From: JACVRW01 sp963821275
GTDB lineage: Bacteria; Actinomycetota; Thermoleophilia; Solirubrobacterales; Thermoleophilaceae
Reading direction: 5' to 3'
Assembly (NCBI GenBank): GCA_963821275.1
Contig: CAWGDF010000013.1
Location: 248,001 to 312,000, forward strand
Length of the DNA: 64,000 nt
Below are positions 36,530-45,161 of the stretch, one piece after another. Under the pieces are notes generated by a model. That model was not told the origin of the DNA. It made no database searches and worked only from the letters and a program-made list of their open reading frames with translations. Position 1 is the first letter of the stretch. Each line of letters begins with the position of its first letter. Position numbers and translations under genes: made by a program.

Positions 36530-37912
36530 GTGAAGAGGAAGCTGGCGGCAGGCGCCGTGCTGGCGCTTGCGTCGCTCGTGGTGCTCGCGCCGGCGGCGGG
36601 GGCCAAGGACAAGGTGCTCACCTTGTACTCCCCCAAGATCAGCACGATGCCGTACGTCCATGACACCCATGAGGTGTCGCTGCGGGCCGACGGCCGCCAG
36701 GCGCCGGCCAAGCCGGGCTACATCCTGGGCTTCCGGGAGATGGTGCTGGTCGACAGCAAGCGGCCCGACGCCAAGCCGCTGCCGGTCTCGAAGATGATGG
36801 TGCACCACTTCCTCTACTTCGCCCCCGGACGTGTCGACCAGGCCCCCGGCAGCTGCTGGTCCCGATCGGGCTGGATCGGTGGCAGGGGCGAGGAGCACCC
36901 GGTGCGCGGCGTCCCTCGCCGGCAGGACGCGGCAATGTCCGCGTTCTGGGACCGCTACGGGATCAACAACCGGAAGGCGGACGGGTCGGCGCCGGACTGG
37001 CGCCTGATCGCCATGGTGATGAACCACTACAAGCGGCCGAAGAGCTTCTACGTGCGCGCGAAGGTCGCCTACACGACCGAGAAGCGCAAGTCGATCGCGC
37101 CGCTGGTGATAGGCAACTGTGCGCAGCTCCTGAAGGCCATGGCCTACGACGTGCCCGGCGGCGGCGGGAAGGGCTCCAGCTTCGTGGACAGCAGCACATG
37201 GACGGCCCCGTTCTCGGGCCGGCTGCTCATGGCCTCCAACCATCAGCACGGCGGCGGGAAGTACCAGACGCTGAGCAGCGTCAGCTGCCATCGGCGGCTG
37301 TTCAAGGCCCCCGTCTACCACGGCACGCGCGAGCACATCTACAACACCATCCGCCCGATACTGCACGAGCCCGGGCCGATCGGGACCGGCAGCTACGGAA
37401 CCATGAAGGGCATCCCGATCACCAAGGGCGAGGTGCTGCGCCGGAGGGCGGTACACGACAACCACAACCTGCATGTCGACGCCATGGGCTTCTGGGCCAC
37501 CTACTTCGTGCCGGACGATTCGGTCAAGCGTTGCGGCCGCATGCCGGACGACATCACCGAGCTGAACCGGCCCAAGCGCTTCGACAGGACGCCGAACTAC
37601 GACCTCGTCGTGCCCCAGCTCTCGAAGCCCCGGGGTGTGTTCGGTGCCTTCGACGGGAACCTGCTCGAGATCCGCGACGACTTCTTCCGGCCGGGGAAGG
37701 TCACCGCCCGGGTGGGACAGACGGTCAGCTGGCGCTTCGGCGGCGTCCGGCCGCACAGCGTGACCGTGGCGAACGGGCCGCGCGGCTTCTCATCGGGGTA
37801 CGGCGGTAGGAGAAGCGGCACCTACAGCGTCACGCCCCAGGCCAAGGGCACGTACCGCCTCGTGTGCCAGGTCCACCCGACCACGATGGCGCAGACGCTC
37901 AAGGTGAAGTAG
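36530..37912 (+). CDS. Secreted PHM-like type II copper monooxygenase domain fused to a C-terminal cupredoxin
   Basis: 460 residues from GTG 36530, with a Shine-Dalgarno GGGAGG. Signal peptide to about residue 24 (ending PAAGA). The central region has the copper-ligand pattern of peptidylglycine hydroxylating monooxygenase in order: HH at 92-93 (MMVHHFLYF), His 166 (VMNHYK), His-x-His at 238/240 (SNHQHGGGKY) and a Met near 319 (LHVDAMGFWATYF). The last 90 residues are a cupredoxin with His 409, Cys 446, His 449 and Met 453 as type 1 copper ligands (RPHSVTV; CQVHPTTM). This suggests an exported copper enzyme with its own electron carrier. Substrate unknown. The monooxygenase assignment rests on ligand spacing and is less certain than the cupredoxin. 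Confidence 0.65.
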   Translation: MKRKLAAGAVLALASLVVLAPAAGAKDKVLTLYSPKISTMPYVHDTHEVSLRADGRQAPAKPGYILGFREMVLVDSKRPDAKPLPVSKMMVHHFLYFAPGRVDQAPGSCWSRSGWIGGRGEEHPVRGVPRRQDAAMSAFWDRYGINNRKADGSAPDWRLIAMVMNHYKRPKSFYVRAKVAYTTEKRKSIAPLVIGNCAQLLKAMAYDVPGGGGKGSSFVDSSTWTAPFSGRLLMASNHQHGGGKYQTLSSVSCHRRLFKAPVYHGTREHIYNTIRPILHEPGPIGTGSYGTMKGIPITKGEVLRRRAVHDNHNLHVDAMGFWATYFVPDDSVKRCGRMPDDITELNRPKRFDRTPNYDLVVPQLSKPRGVFGAFDGNLLEIRDDFFRPGKVTARVGQTVSWRFGGVRPHSVTVANGPRGFSSGYGGRRSGTYSVTPQAKGTYRLVCQVHPTTMAQTLKVK

Positions 37913-37913
37913 C

Positions 37914-39041
37914 TCAGGAAAGACGTTCGGCGTGCAGCGTCCCGCTCTGCGCGCCGGCCGGCTTGCCGCCGGGCTCGAGGACCACTCGCGTGGTGGCCCA
38001 GCGCAGCGCTTTCGATCCCTCGTCCGCGGTGGCCACGATCGTGACGCTCCCGCCGTCCTCGGTCGCTCGCGCCGCACCGAACACGCGCCGCTGGACGCCT
38101 GACGGGAGGCCCTCCAGCGAATCGACCAGCACCGCGGCGTGCCCGCCGCGCTCGGCCTGGCGCTTTGCCCGTTCGACCGCCAGCTCGGCGGCCTGGGCCT
38201 GGGCCTCCGGGGAGCGGTCGAAGCCGCCGCCGCTGACCGTCAGGCCCTCGGCCGAGCGCCAGTCGGTCACCTCCTCGGGGCGCACCCCGACCAGCACCAC
38301 CTGGAGGTCGAGGTCGTCCACCTCACTCAGGACATCCGCTACCTGTCGCAGCACGGTGGTGGAGCCGGCGCCGGGAGGCCCGACGATGGCCACACGCGAG
38401 CCGCGGCCGAAGGGCACGGCTTCGAGCACCGCCGGCGCCGGAAGGCGGGCGGAGGCGAAGACTGCGGGCAGGCTGTCGAACCAGGGCCGCTCCTCGGGCG
38501 GCTCAGCCGGGCCACCGTTGACGGTCTCCACCCGCACCAGGGAGGGGTGGCGCTCGCTGCGGCGGGGTGAGCGGACCGGCCCGCTCACCTCGTCGCCTGC
38601 ACGGAGCTCGCAGCGGCGGATCTGGGCGGGCGAGACGTATACGTCGTCGCGCGACTGCTCCGAGTGGCCCACGCGCAGGAAGCCGCTGCCGTTGGCCAGG
38701 ATGTCGAGGATCCCGTCGACGGTCTCCTCGGGCTCAGGCTCCCGCTCAGGCTCAGGCTCCGGCTCGGGCTCCGGCTCCGCCTCGGGCTCCTCCTCCGCCT
38801 CGGGGGCTTCGGGACGCTCGCCGGGCGGGCTCTCGAGAGTCTCGTCGGAGGGCACCTCGTCCGGCTCGATGTCCTCCTCGGTCTCGCCGGGGTCCTCGTC
38901 GACCCCCTGGGCGCGTAGGATGGCGCCGATCAGGTCACCCTTGCGAAGGGCGCGGTAGCCCTCTACGCCGAGTTCCGAGGCGATCGCGTGCAGGTCCGCC
39001 AACGGGCTGTCTTCGAGCTCTTTGCGTTGCAGTACTGCCAT
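37914..39041 (-). CDS. Transcription terminator Rho paralogue with altered Walker A
   Basis: 375 residues from ATG 39041. Rho N-terminal helical domain (LADLHAIASELGVEGYRALR), an acidic Glu-Pro repeat at 83-106 encoded by a simple repeat near 38735-38795, an RNA-binding cold-shock-like domain (DGILDILANGSGFLR, DDVYVSPAQIRRCEL), and a RecA-type ATPase core. Walker A reads GPPGAGST (221-228), with Ser where the catalytic Lys belongs. Walker B is HAAVLVDSLEGLP. The C-terminus is shorter and diverges from classical Rho. It may be an ATPase-impaired regulator of termination, unless this is the group's divergent main Rho. The leader is repeat copy B. Confidence 0.75.
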   Translation of the reverse strand: MAVLQRKELEDSPLADLHAIASELGVEGYRALRKGDLIGAILRAQGVDEDPGETEEDIEPDEVPSDETLESPPGERPEAPEAEEEPEAEPEPEPEPEPEREPEPEETVDGILDILANGSGFLRVGHSEQSRDDVYVSPAQIRRCELRAGDEVSGPVRSPRRSERHPSLVRVETVNGGPAEPPEERPWFDSLPAVFASARLPAPAVLEAVPFGRGSRVAIVGPPGAGSTTVLRQVADVLSEVDDLDLQVVLVGVRPEEVTDWRSAEGLTVSGGGFDRSPEAQAQAAELAVERAKRQAERGGHAAVLVDSLEGLPSGVQRRVFGAARATEDGGSVTIVATADEGSKALRWATTRVVLEPGGKPAGAQSGTLHAERLS

Positions 39042-39050
39042 GGCGGCGCA

Positions 39051-39213
39051 CCCTAGATGATTGATTCCGGATCCGCGTGCCCGCGGGGGCGCGCCAGACC
39101 GAGCTGGGCGGCGACCGCGGACGAAGCCGATAGTGGATGAACTATCGGCGAGGACGTGGGGGCCGATCCAGCGACGGCCGTGCGCGAGGGCCCGGGCTGG
39201 CCCGGGCCGGAGC
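39051..39213 (-). repeat. Long palindromic repeat element, copy B (rho-paralogue leader)
   Basis: Read on the minus strand: GC palindrome (39213-39188; GGCCCGGGC arms), then the hairpin GCCGATAGT-TCATCC-ACTATCGGC (39149-39126), then the 19-base end CGGAATCAATCATCTAGGG (39069-39051), nine bases before the ATG of the Rho paralogue. The same three blocks occur at 23-227. The position fits a leader RNA controlling the gene; the second copy elsewhere fits a mobile element. The nearby spacer (39214-39275) shows nothing else. Confidence 0.7.
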
Positions 39214-39275
39214 GAGGGCATCTGCGCGTCATCCGTGGGTGCGGGGGTTCGGGATCAGTCATCCACGTGGATGTG

Positions 39276-40121
39276 TCAGGTGGCCTCTTCCACGGCGTCC
39301 AGGACCAGCACCATCAGGCGGGCGAGCGCCTGGTCCACCTGCACGTTGTCGATCACCGGGACGCCCGCTGCACGGGCGCCCGCCACCAGATGAGCCTGGA
39401 GGCCGCGAATGTCCTCGAAGGCGGCGAGGTAGCGCCGGGCCGGGCGGTCACCGGGGCGGTGCGAGAAGTGGCCGCGATGCAGCTCTCGATCCTCGACCGC
39501 GACCAGTGCCTCGACCGCCACGCAGCGCTCTCGCACGTCGGGGTCGAGCACGCCGGGAAGCACGTGCACGCCCTCCACGATCACCGGCTGGCGCTCGTTA
39601 GCGGCGCGCTCCACGATCGCCGCGATCCCGGTAGCCACCCGTTCCGCCTGGTCGGCGTAGCCCTCGAGCCCGCCCGCCGCGAAGGCCGAGTGGTGAACGG
39701 TGGGCATCGCCTCGGCGGTGAAGAAGGCCCGCAGGACCTGGCGGATCACGTCGCTGGCGATCACGCGGGTGATCCCGAGACGCGCGGCCAGCATGGTGGC
39801 CAGCGTTGACTTGCCCACGCCGGTGGTCCCGCCGATCAGGACGACCAGCGGCCGATCCAGACGGTCGAGCCGGCGCCAGCTCTGGAAGCGGCGCACGGCG
39901 CTCTCCCCCTCCTCCGCGCGCAGCACCTCCAGGCAGAGGCCGTCGAGGCCCTGGACTCCCACCTCGGTGTCGCCGCGCAGCGCGAGCCGGCGCTCGATCT
40001 CCCGGGCCAGCTCGAACGAGCGCTCGGGCGCCAGGCCGCTGGCCTGAAGCGACTGCGCCATCAGCCCCTTCGAATAGGGCAGGCCGTGCCCCTTGTGGAC
40101 GACGATCGTCTCAGGCGGCAT
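39276..40121 (-). CDS. 2-phosphoglycerate kinase
   Basis: 281 residues. The N-terminal ATP-cone-like domain (GLPYSKGLMAQSLQASGL) precedes a P-loop kinase domain with Walker A IGGTTGVGKSTLATMLA and the conserved TRVIASDVIRQVLR and VIVEGVHVLPG. This is the archaeal 2-phosphoglycerate kinase arrangement. It makes 2,3-diphosphoglycerate, the substrate of the neighbouring cyclic-DPG synthetase, whose gene overlaps it by 11 bases. Together they would make the thermoprotective solute cyclic 2,3-diphosphoglycerate. Confidence 0.85.
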   Translation of the reverse strand: MPPETIVVHKGHGLPYSKGLMAQSLQASGLAPERSFELAREIERRLALRGDTEVGVQGLDGLCLEVLRAEEGESAVRRFQSWRRLDRLDRPLVVLIGGTTGVGKSTLATMLAARLGITRVIASDVIRQVLRAFFTAEAMPTVHHSAFAAGGLEGYADQAERVATGIAAIVERAANERQPVIVEGVHVLPGVLDPDVRERCVAVEALVAVEDRELHRGHFSHRPGDRPARRYLAAFEDIRGLQAHLVAGARAAGVPVIDNVQVDQALARLMVLVLDAVEEAT

Positions 40122-41310
40122 CGAGGTACAGCTTGACGAGAACGTCGTCCACGCCGACCGGACGATTGCGCAGGAAAATCACGCTGGCGCCCTCGGATCC
40201 CGCCCGCTTGGCGACCGTGTCCACGGCGGCGGCCTTCAGCTCGGTGAGGTAGACATCGCAGCGCTCGGCAACCGCGCGGTCGAGATCGGCGCCGAGCGCA
40301 CGCCGGCGGGCCAGGTTGTCCGAGGCGACCACCGGCTCGAGCCCCGGCGCGGCCGGGCCGCCGGTGGTGAAGAGGGCGACGCGGGCGCCGGGCGGCAGCG
40401 GCTCGGCCGGCTCGGCGCGCAGGGAGAAGCTGATCGCCCCGGGTGGCGCGTCCGCGCCCTCGGGCGCGAGGACCAGATCCGCCCGGAGCAGGCGGTAGTC
40501 CGCGAACGGCTCGGGCGGACCCGTACCTACGAGGCAGACCGTGCGGTCCACCTCGACCGGTGGAATGCACGCGCCCGAGCCCTCGAATATGAGCGCGCCC
40601 GGACGCAGCGACGCGGCGAGCGCCGCACCCGCGGCGACGTTCGACTCCGCCGGCGCCCCGGCCGGGCCACCCCCCACTCGCCGGCAGCCCACTGTGCGCA
40701 CCCCGGCCAGCACGGCGTCCTCGAGGTAGTCCGAGGCCGCGTGTCCGCCGCGGTCGACGATCGCGATCAGCTCGTCGATGCCGGGGCCGGCCTCGGCCAC
40801 CACCGGCTCGGCGGGCCCGCCTCGTCCCATGCAGACGACCACCGGGTCGTCGCCCCGGTCGCGCAGCAGCGCGGCCCAGTGACCGGCGACGGCGGTCTTG
40901 CCGGTGCGCTTTCCGGTGCCGATCACCGCCAGCGTCGGGCCGTCGAAGGGCACCGGCTCGTAGACCGGCGGCTCCAGCCGGGCGCCCGGGGCCTCGTAGG
41001 CCAGCCCCAGGTGGAGCGCCAGCGAGGCCAGGCGCAGCCGTGCGCTCGCCGGCAGCACCGGCTCGTCGGCCAGGTCCACCACCGCCGCGGCGCGGCCGGC
41101 CAGCGCCCGCAGCCCCTCGGGGCCCTCGTGCACCGGTCGTCCGTACTGCTCCTCGAGCGAACCGGGAGCGAGCTTCTCCTCGCCGCCGACGAAGACCACC
41201 CCCGCCACGCCGCGGTCGCCGTCGAGACGCCCGAGCGCCTCGCGAACCGCGGCGGGATGGTGCTCCCCGTCGATCAGCGCGATGACCGGACCGCTCGCCA
41301 CGCGCGGCAT
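40111..41310 (-). CDS. Cyclic 2,3-diphosphoglycerate synthetase
   Basis: 399 residues. The central P-loop is VIGTGKRTGKTAVAGHWAA; the N-terminal IALIDGEHHPAAVREAL and C-terminal FLRNRPVGVDDVLVKLYLDA are typical of the family. The enzyme uses ATP to cyclise 2,3-diphosphoglycerate. It is well known from hyperthermophilic methanogens; homologues occur in scattered bacteria. The coupled 2-phosphoglycerate kinase gene makes the assignment firm. The product stabilises proteins and stores phosphate and potassium in archaea; its role in this bacterium is inferred. Confidence 0.85.
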   Translation of the reverse strand: MPRVASGPVIALIDGEHHPAAVREALGRLDGDRGVAGVVFVGGEEKLAPGSLEEQYGRPVHEGPEGLRALAGRAAAVVDLADEPVLPASARLRLASLALHLGLAYEAPGARLEPPVYEPVPFDGPTLAVIGTGKRTGKTAVAGHWAALLRDRGDDPVVVCMGRGGPAEPVVAEAGPGIDELIAIVDRGGHAASDYLEDAVLAGVRTVGCRRVGGGPAGAPAESNVAAGAALAASLRPGALIFEGSGACIPPVEVDRTVCLVGTGPPEPFADYRLLRADLVLAPEGADAPPGAISFSLRAEPAEPLPPGARVALFTTGGPAAPGLEPVVASDNLARRRALGADLDRAVAERCDVYLTELKAAAVDTVAKRAGSEGASVIFLRNRPVGVDDVLVKLYLDAA

Positions 41311-41326
41311 TGTCGCTCGCGCCCGC

Positions 41327-42115
41327 TCAGCCGTGGGCGGTCTCGCCGAGCAGCGACTGGTCCTTCTGGTACTCGTAGGTCCGCGGGTCGAAGGAGATGA
41401 TCGCGTCCTGCTCGTGGAAGGGGTACTTGCGGTAGACCGTCACCCGCTCCTCGCCCGCCTCGATCAGGTTGTAACACGGCTTCGTCTTGCCCCTCAGGCG
41501 GGTTGTGGAGACGGTGCCCGCGTTGACCACGAACAGGTTCTCGAGTCGCCAGGCGTAGGGGACGTGCTTGTGCCCCGACAGCACGAGGTGGACGTTCGCC
41601 CGCTGCAGGCATTCGAGCGTGTCGCCCGCGTCGTGCACCACGTTCCGCTCCCTTCCCGTGCCGGGCACCGGCAGCAGGTGGTGATGGAGGACGAAGATGC
41701 GGAGGAAGGCGTCGTGGGCGCCGAAGCGCTCCTCGATCCAGGGATACCGCCCGCGGCCGATCACCCCGTGGTCCAGGTCGGGTTCGGTGGAGTCGACGGC
41801 CAGGATCGAGACGCCGTCGTGGTGAAGCTCCGAGCGGCGCTCGCCGAAGAGCTCCTCGAAGTGGACGTAGCCCACATTGCGCGAGTCGTGGTTGCCCGGG
41901 ATGACAATGATGCGCTCGCAGGCGATGCGGGACAGGTACTCCGCGGCCTGGAGAAACTCGCCCCGCAGGCCGTCGCCGGTCAGATCGCCGGAGATGATCA
42001 CCACCTGAGGCTCCAGCTCGTTGACCTCCACGAGCGCACGGTCGAGCAGGCTGGGCACGAAATGGGGAGAGCCGCAGTGCAGGTCGGAGAGGTGGGCGAT
42101 CGTGAAGGGCCTCAT
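41327..42115 (-). CDS. Calcineurin-like metallophosphoesterase
   Basis: 262 residues from ATG 42115. All metal-binding blocks are present: IAHLSDLHCG, ISGDLTGDG, IPGNHDSRN, VLHHHLLP and LSGHKHVPY. It hydrolyses phosphomono- or diesters (cAMP phosphodiesterase-like members share this layout); the substrate is unknown. The gene overlaps folP by four bases (ATGA), so it belongs to the nitroreductase-glpD-folP unit upstream. It lies next to the cyclic-DPG genes, so it might act on a phosphoglycerate ester, but that is conjecture. Confidence 0.88.
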   Translation of the reverse strand: MRPFTIAHLSDLHCGSPHFVPSLLDRALVEVNELEPQVVIISGDLTGDGLRGEFLQAAEYLSRIACERIIVIPGNHDSRNVGYVHFEELFGERRSELHHDGVSILAVDSTEPDLDHGVIGRGRYPWIEERFGAHDAFLRIFVLHHHLLPVPGTGRERNVVHDAGDTLECLQRANVHLVLSGHKHVPYAWRLENLFVVNAGTVSTTRLRGKTKPCYNLIEAGEERVTVYRKYPFHEQDAIISFDPRTYEYQKDQSLLGETAHG

Positions 42116-42987
42116 ACGGCCTCCCGGCGCAGGCGGAGAGCCAGCCGGAGGTCCTCCTCCGCCGGAGCGTCTCCGTTCAGCGCGGCACGAACGGCCAGGT
42201 AGTCCCGGGCCTCGGCCACATCGTGGACCCGCAGAAAGGCGGCGCCGCCGGCCACCGCCGCACCGAGCGCGGCGAGGGTGCCGGCCAGCCGCCCGGCCGG
42301 AGAACGGCCCGTGATCGCGCCGACGAAGTCCTTGCGCGAGACCGCCACCAGCAGCGGACGGCCCAGCGCGGCCAGCTCCGGCAGGCGCCGGAGCAGCTCC
42401 ATCGACTCGGCGGGCGTCTTGGCCAGGTCGATGCCCGGGTCGAGCACCAGCTGCTCGCCCGACACGCCGGCCGCGAGCGCGGCCTCGGAGCGCTCGTCGA
42501 GGAACGCGAGCACGTCGTCGACAACGTCCGCGTAGGCGGGAAAGCCCTTGACCTTCGGAGGAATGCGCGTGTGGGTGATCACGAGCGCGGCGCCCGACTG
42601 GGCGCAGGCGGCCGCGAGCTCCGGGTCGGACAGGCCGCTCATGTCGTTGACCATGGCCGCCCCCGCCTCCAGCGCAGCCCGGGCCACCGGCGCGCGCCAG
42701 GTGTCGACGGAGACGGTCACCTCCTCGGCGGCCAGCCGTTCGATCGCGGGCGCCACGCGGGCGATCTCCTCCTCTACCGGCACCGCCCTCGTGTCGGTGC
42801 GACCCGACTCCCCGCCGATGTCGACGATGGCCGCGCCCTCCGCCACGTGCTGCCGCCCGCGCTCGACCACGTCGGATGCGCGCTTGGGGCCGGGCGGGTC
42901 GGAGAAGGAGTCGGGGGTCGCGTTGACCACCCCCATCAGCAGGGGTTCGCGCAACTCGAGCGTGCGTCCGCGCAGCCGGAGTTTCAC
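42112..42987 (-). CDS. folP: Dihydropteroate synthase
   Basis: 291 residues from GTG 42987. DHPS signatures are MGVVNATPDSFSDPP, VDIGGESGRTDTRAVPVEEE and the pterin-loop region DPGIDLAKTPAESMELLRRL, with the SRKDFVGAITGR motif near the end. It condenses p-aminobenzoate with dihydropterin pyrophosphate in folate synthesis. It overlaps both neighbours by four bases. Other folate genes are not adjacent. Confidence 0.92.
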   Translation of the reverse strand: MKLRLRGRTLELREPLLMGVVNATPDSFSDPPGPKRASDVVERGRQHVAEGAAIVDIGGESGRTDTRAVPVEEEIARVAPAIERLAAEEVTVSVDTWRAPVARAALEAGAAMVNDMSGLSDPELAAACAQSGAALVITHTRIPPKVKGFPAYADVVDDVLAFLDERSEAALAAGVSGEQLVLDPGIDLAKTPAESMELLRRLPELAALGRPLLVAVSRKDFVGAITGRSPAGRLAGTLAALGAAVAGGAAFLRVHDVAEARDYLAVRAALNGDAPAEEDLRLALRLRREAV

Positions 42988-44645
42988 GCCGCCTCCCTCG
43001 AGGTCGCCGCAGCGCCCGGCACGAGGCCCTCGGCGCGGGCATCGGAGCGCCAGCCGAGAAGCTCGTCCTCGACCCGTTGGCGGCCCCAGCCCAGCTCGCC
43101 CGCCATGGCCAGGGCGGCGAGCCGCGGCCCCTCGGCGTCGTCCGCGCACAGCCCGCGCGCGTCCAGCAGACCGAGACGCGTGCGGCGCAGCAGCACGTCG
43201 GACACCGAGCAGGCCTGCTCCCGCGCCGCGGCCTGGGCGGCCTCGGCCGCGATGTCGGGCAGCGCAGGGCAGAGAGGGCGGCCCAGCTCGGGGCTGGCCT
43301 CCACCCGGGCGACGACCTCATGTGCCGCGTGGCCGTAGCGGCGGGCCAGGTGCTCGCGGACCTCGCCGTCGATTCCCGGCGGCTGGGCAAGCGCCGCGGG
43401 CTCGAGCGGCGCGCCGAGCGGGATCTCGTGCGTGCGGCAGGGCGCCTCGCGCCCCTCCCGCTCAGCGACCCGGTCGACCGCCTGCTTGGCCATCCGGCGC
43501 CACGTCGTGAGCTTGCCTCCGGTGATCGTCACGAGGCCGGAGCTGGTCTCGAACAGCTCCGCGCGGCGCGAGATGTCCACCGACTTCTTGGGATCGCCGC
43601 TTGCGATCAGCGGCCGCACGCCGGCGTAGGCGCCCGTGAGGTCGGCGGGCCCCAGCCCGGTCGAGAAGAAGTCGTTGACCGCATCCAGCAGGTAACTCAC
43701 GTCATCCGGCGATGGGGGAACGTGATCGAGCGGGCCCTCGTAGTCGTTGTCGGTCGTTCCCACCAGGGTCCTCCCCAGCCACGGCAGGACGAAGATCATC
43801 CGCCCCCCGCCGGCGGGGACGATCACGCCGGCGTCCACGGGAAGCGACTCGCGGGCCAGCACCAGGTGCGTCCCGCGACTCGGCCGGATGCGGGGCACCT
43901 CCTCGTCGCGGTAGAGCTCCTCAGGACGCAGCCGGTCGGCCCAGACGCCGGTGGCGTTGATCACGTTCGCGGCCCGGAGCTCGAACTCGCCGCCGTCGAA
44001 AACGTCCCGCACCTGCAGGCCGGCCGCCCGCCCGGCCCGCTCCACGAGCCCGGTGGCCTCGCAGCGGTTGACGCAGACCGCGCCGAAGCGCTCCGCCTCG
44101 CCGAGGATCGTCAGAACGAGCCGGGCGTCATCGGTCTGGCAGTCGTAGAACAGGTACGCCGAGGTCGGCGCGCGCTCGGCCAGCGCGGGGGCAAGCTCGA
44201 TCGCCTCCGCCCCTTCGACCGTGCGGTGACGGGCCGGGCTCCACTCCTCGTCCTCGTCCCGGCCCCTGCGCCACGACATCGCGTCGTACATCCCCAGGCC
44301 CACCCCGGTCCGCCGGTCGGGGCGCCGGCCCTCGAAGGTCGGCACCAGCATGGCCAGCGGGCCCACGAGGTGCGGCGCCAGCGTGACCATGAGAGAGCGC
44401 TCGCGCAGCGCCTCCCGGACGAGGCCGAGGTCGAAGCTCTGCAGGTAGCGCAGCCCGCCGTGCACCAGCTTGGAGGAGCGGCTCGAGGTGCCAGCCGCGT
44501 AGTCGGCGCGCTCCACCAGCGCAACGCTGTAGCCGCGCGAAGCGGCGTCCAGCGCCACGCCGGCGCCCGTGATGCCGCCGCCCACGACGGCGATGTCGAA
44601 GGCATCGCGCTCGAGGGCCTCGAGTGCGTCCGCGCGGGAGATCAC
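42984..44645 (-). CDS. glpD: Aerobic glycerol-3-phosphate dehydrogenase
   Basis: 553 residues. FAD-binding VVGGGITGAGVALDAASRGY at the N-terminus, then SSRSSKLVHGGLRYL, and the C-terminal DAO_C helical domain. It oxidises glycerol 3-phosphate to dihydroxyacetone phosphate at the inner membrane face, feeding the quinone pool. It overlaps folP and nitroreductase by four bases each. No glpF or glpK is adjacent. Confidence 0.92.
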   Translation of the reverse strand: MISRADALEALERDAFDIAVVGGGITGAGVALDAASRGYSVALVERADYAAGTSSRSSKLVHGGLRYLQSFDLGLVREALRERSLMVTLAPHLVGPLAMLVPTFEGRRPDRRTGVGLGMYDAMSWRRGRDEDEEWSPARHRTVEGAEAIELAPALAERAPTSAYLFYDCQTDDARLVLTILGEAERFGAVCVNRCEATGLVERAGRAAGLQVRDVFDGGEFELRAANVINATGVWADRLRPEELYRDEEVPRIRPSRGTHLVLARESLPVDAGVIVPAGGGRMIFVLPWLGRTLVGTTDNDYEGPLDHVPPSPDDVSYLLDAVNDFFSTGLGPADLTGAYAGVRPLIASGDPKKSVDISRRAELFETSSGLVTITGGKLTTWRRMAKQAVDRVAEREGREAPCRTHEIPLGAPLEPAALAQPPGIDGEVREHLARRYGHAAHEVVARVEASPELGRPLCPALPDIAAEAAQAAAREQACSVSDVLLRRTRLGLLDARGLCADDAEGPRLAALAMAGELGWGRQRVEDELLGWRSDARAEGLVPGAAATSREAA

Positions 44646-45151
44646 GGCAGGAACGTTACGAAGTCGCCGGGCGGCAGCCGCTCCGGCGGCTCCTTCTCCT
44701 GCCGCGGCGGCCCCAGGTGGATCAGGCCCAAGATCCGCTCTCCCTCCTGCGCGTCGACCGCGGCGCGGCCCGCGTCGGTGCGAAACACGGCGGGCGTGCG
44801 CCAGTAGCCCGCGAGGCCGCGGGCGTGAGCACCGAGCAGGACGATGTAGCTGGCCACCGCAGCGGCGCAGAGGTCCTCCTCGTCCTGCACCGGGTCGCCG
44901 CTGGTCATCACGCTGGCCACCACCAGGGTGGGGGCGCGGTCGAGCTTCGCCGCGGCCTCGGGCCCCGCGGCCTCCTTCAGCCGGGCGAGGGCCCGCGGTC
45001 CCAGCACCCGAAAGCGCCAGGGATTGGTGAGATTGTGGTTGGGCGCCCAGCGGGCCAGCTCGAACAGCTGCTGCAGCGTCTCCCGCGGCACCGGGTCGGG
45101 GCCGTACGCCTTGTGGGTCCGCCGGGTGCGGATGGCGTGCTCGGTCTCCAC
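44642..45151 (-). CDS. Nitroreductase-family FMN oxidoreductase
   Basis: 169 residues from GTG 45151. FMN-site motifs are AIRTRRTHKAYGPDPVPRE, ARWAPNHNLTNPWRFRV and the closing GLIHLG. It is close to the YdjA/YfhC type of small nitroreductases. It starts 11 bases after the S-component fusion gene and so may be the last gene of the cobalamin-regulated operon. BluB, which makes the lower ligand of B12, belongs to the same superfamily, but the BluB-specific APSVG motif is not present. Confidence 0.8.
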   Translation of the reverse strand: METEHAIRTRRTHKAYGPDPVPRETLQQLFELARWAPNHNLTNPWRFRVLGPRALARLKEAAGPEAAAKLDRAPTLVVASVMTSGDPVQDEEDLCAAAVASYIVLLGAHARGLAGYWRTPAVFRTDAGRAAVDAQEGERILGLIHLGPPRQEKEPPERLPPGDFVTFLP

Positions 45152-45161
45152 CGCGGCGACG

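Noticed and set aside
38735..38795. A functional DNA repeat in the rho-like gene
   Set aside because: It is simply the codons of the Glu-Pro tract in the linker of the Rho paralogue.
44642..45151. BluB (lower-ligand synthase) in the B12 operon
   Set aside because: The nitroreductase lacks the BluB motif with APSVG and is closer to small nitroreductases; its place at the end of the operon may be accidental.
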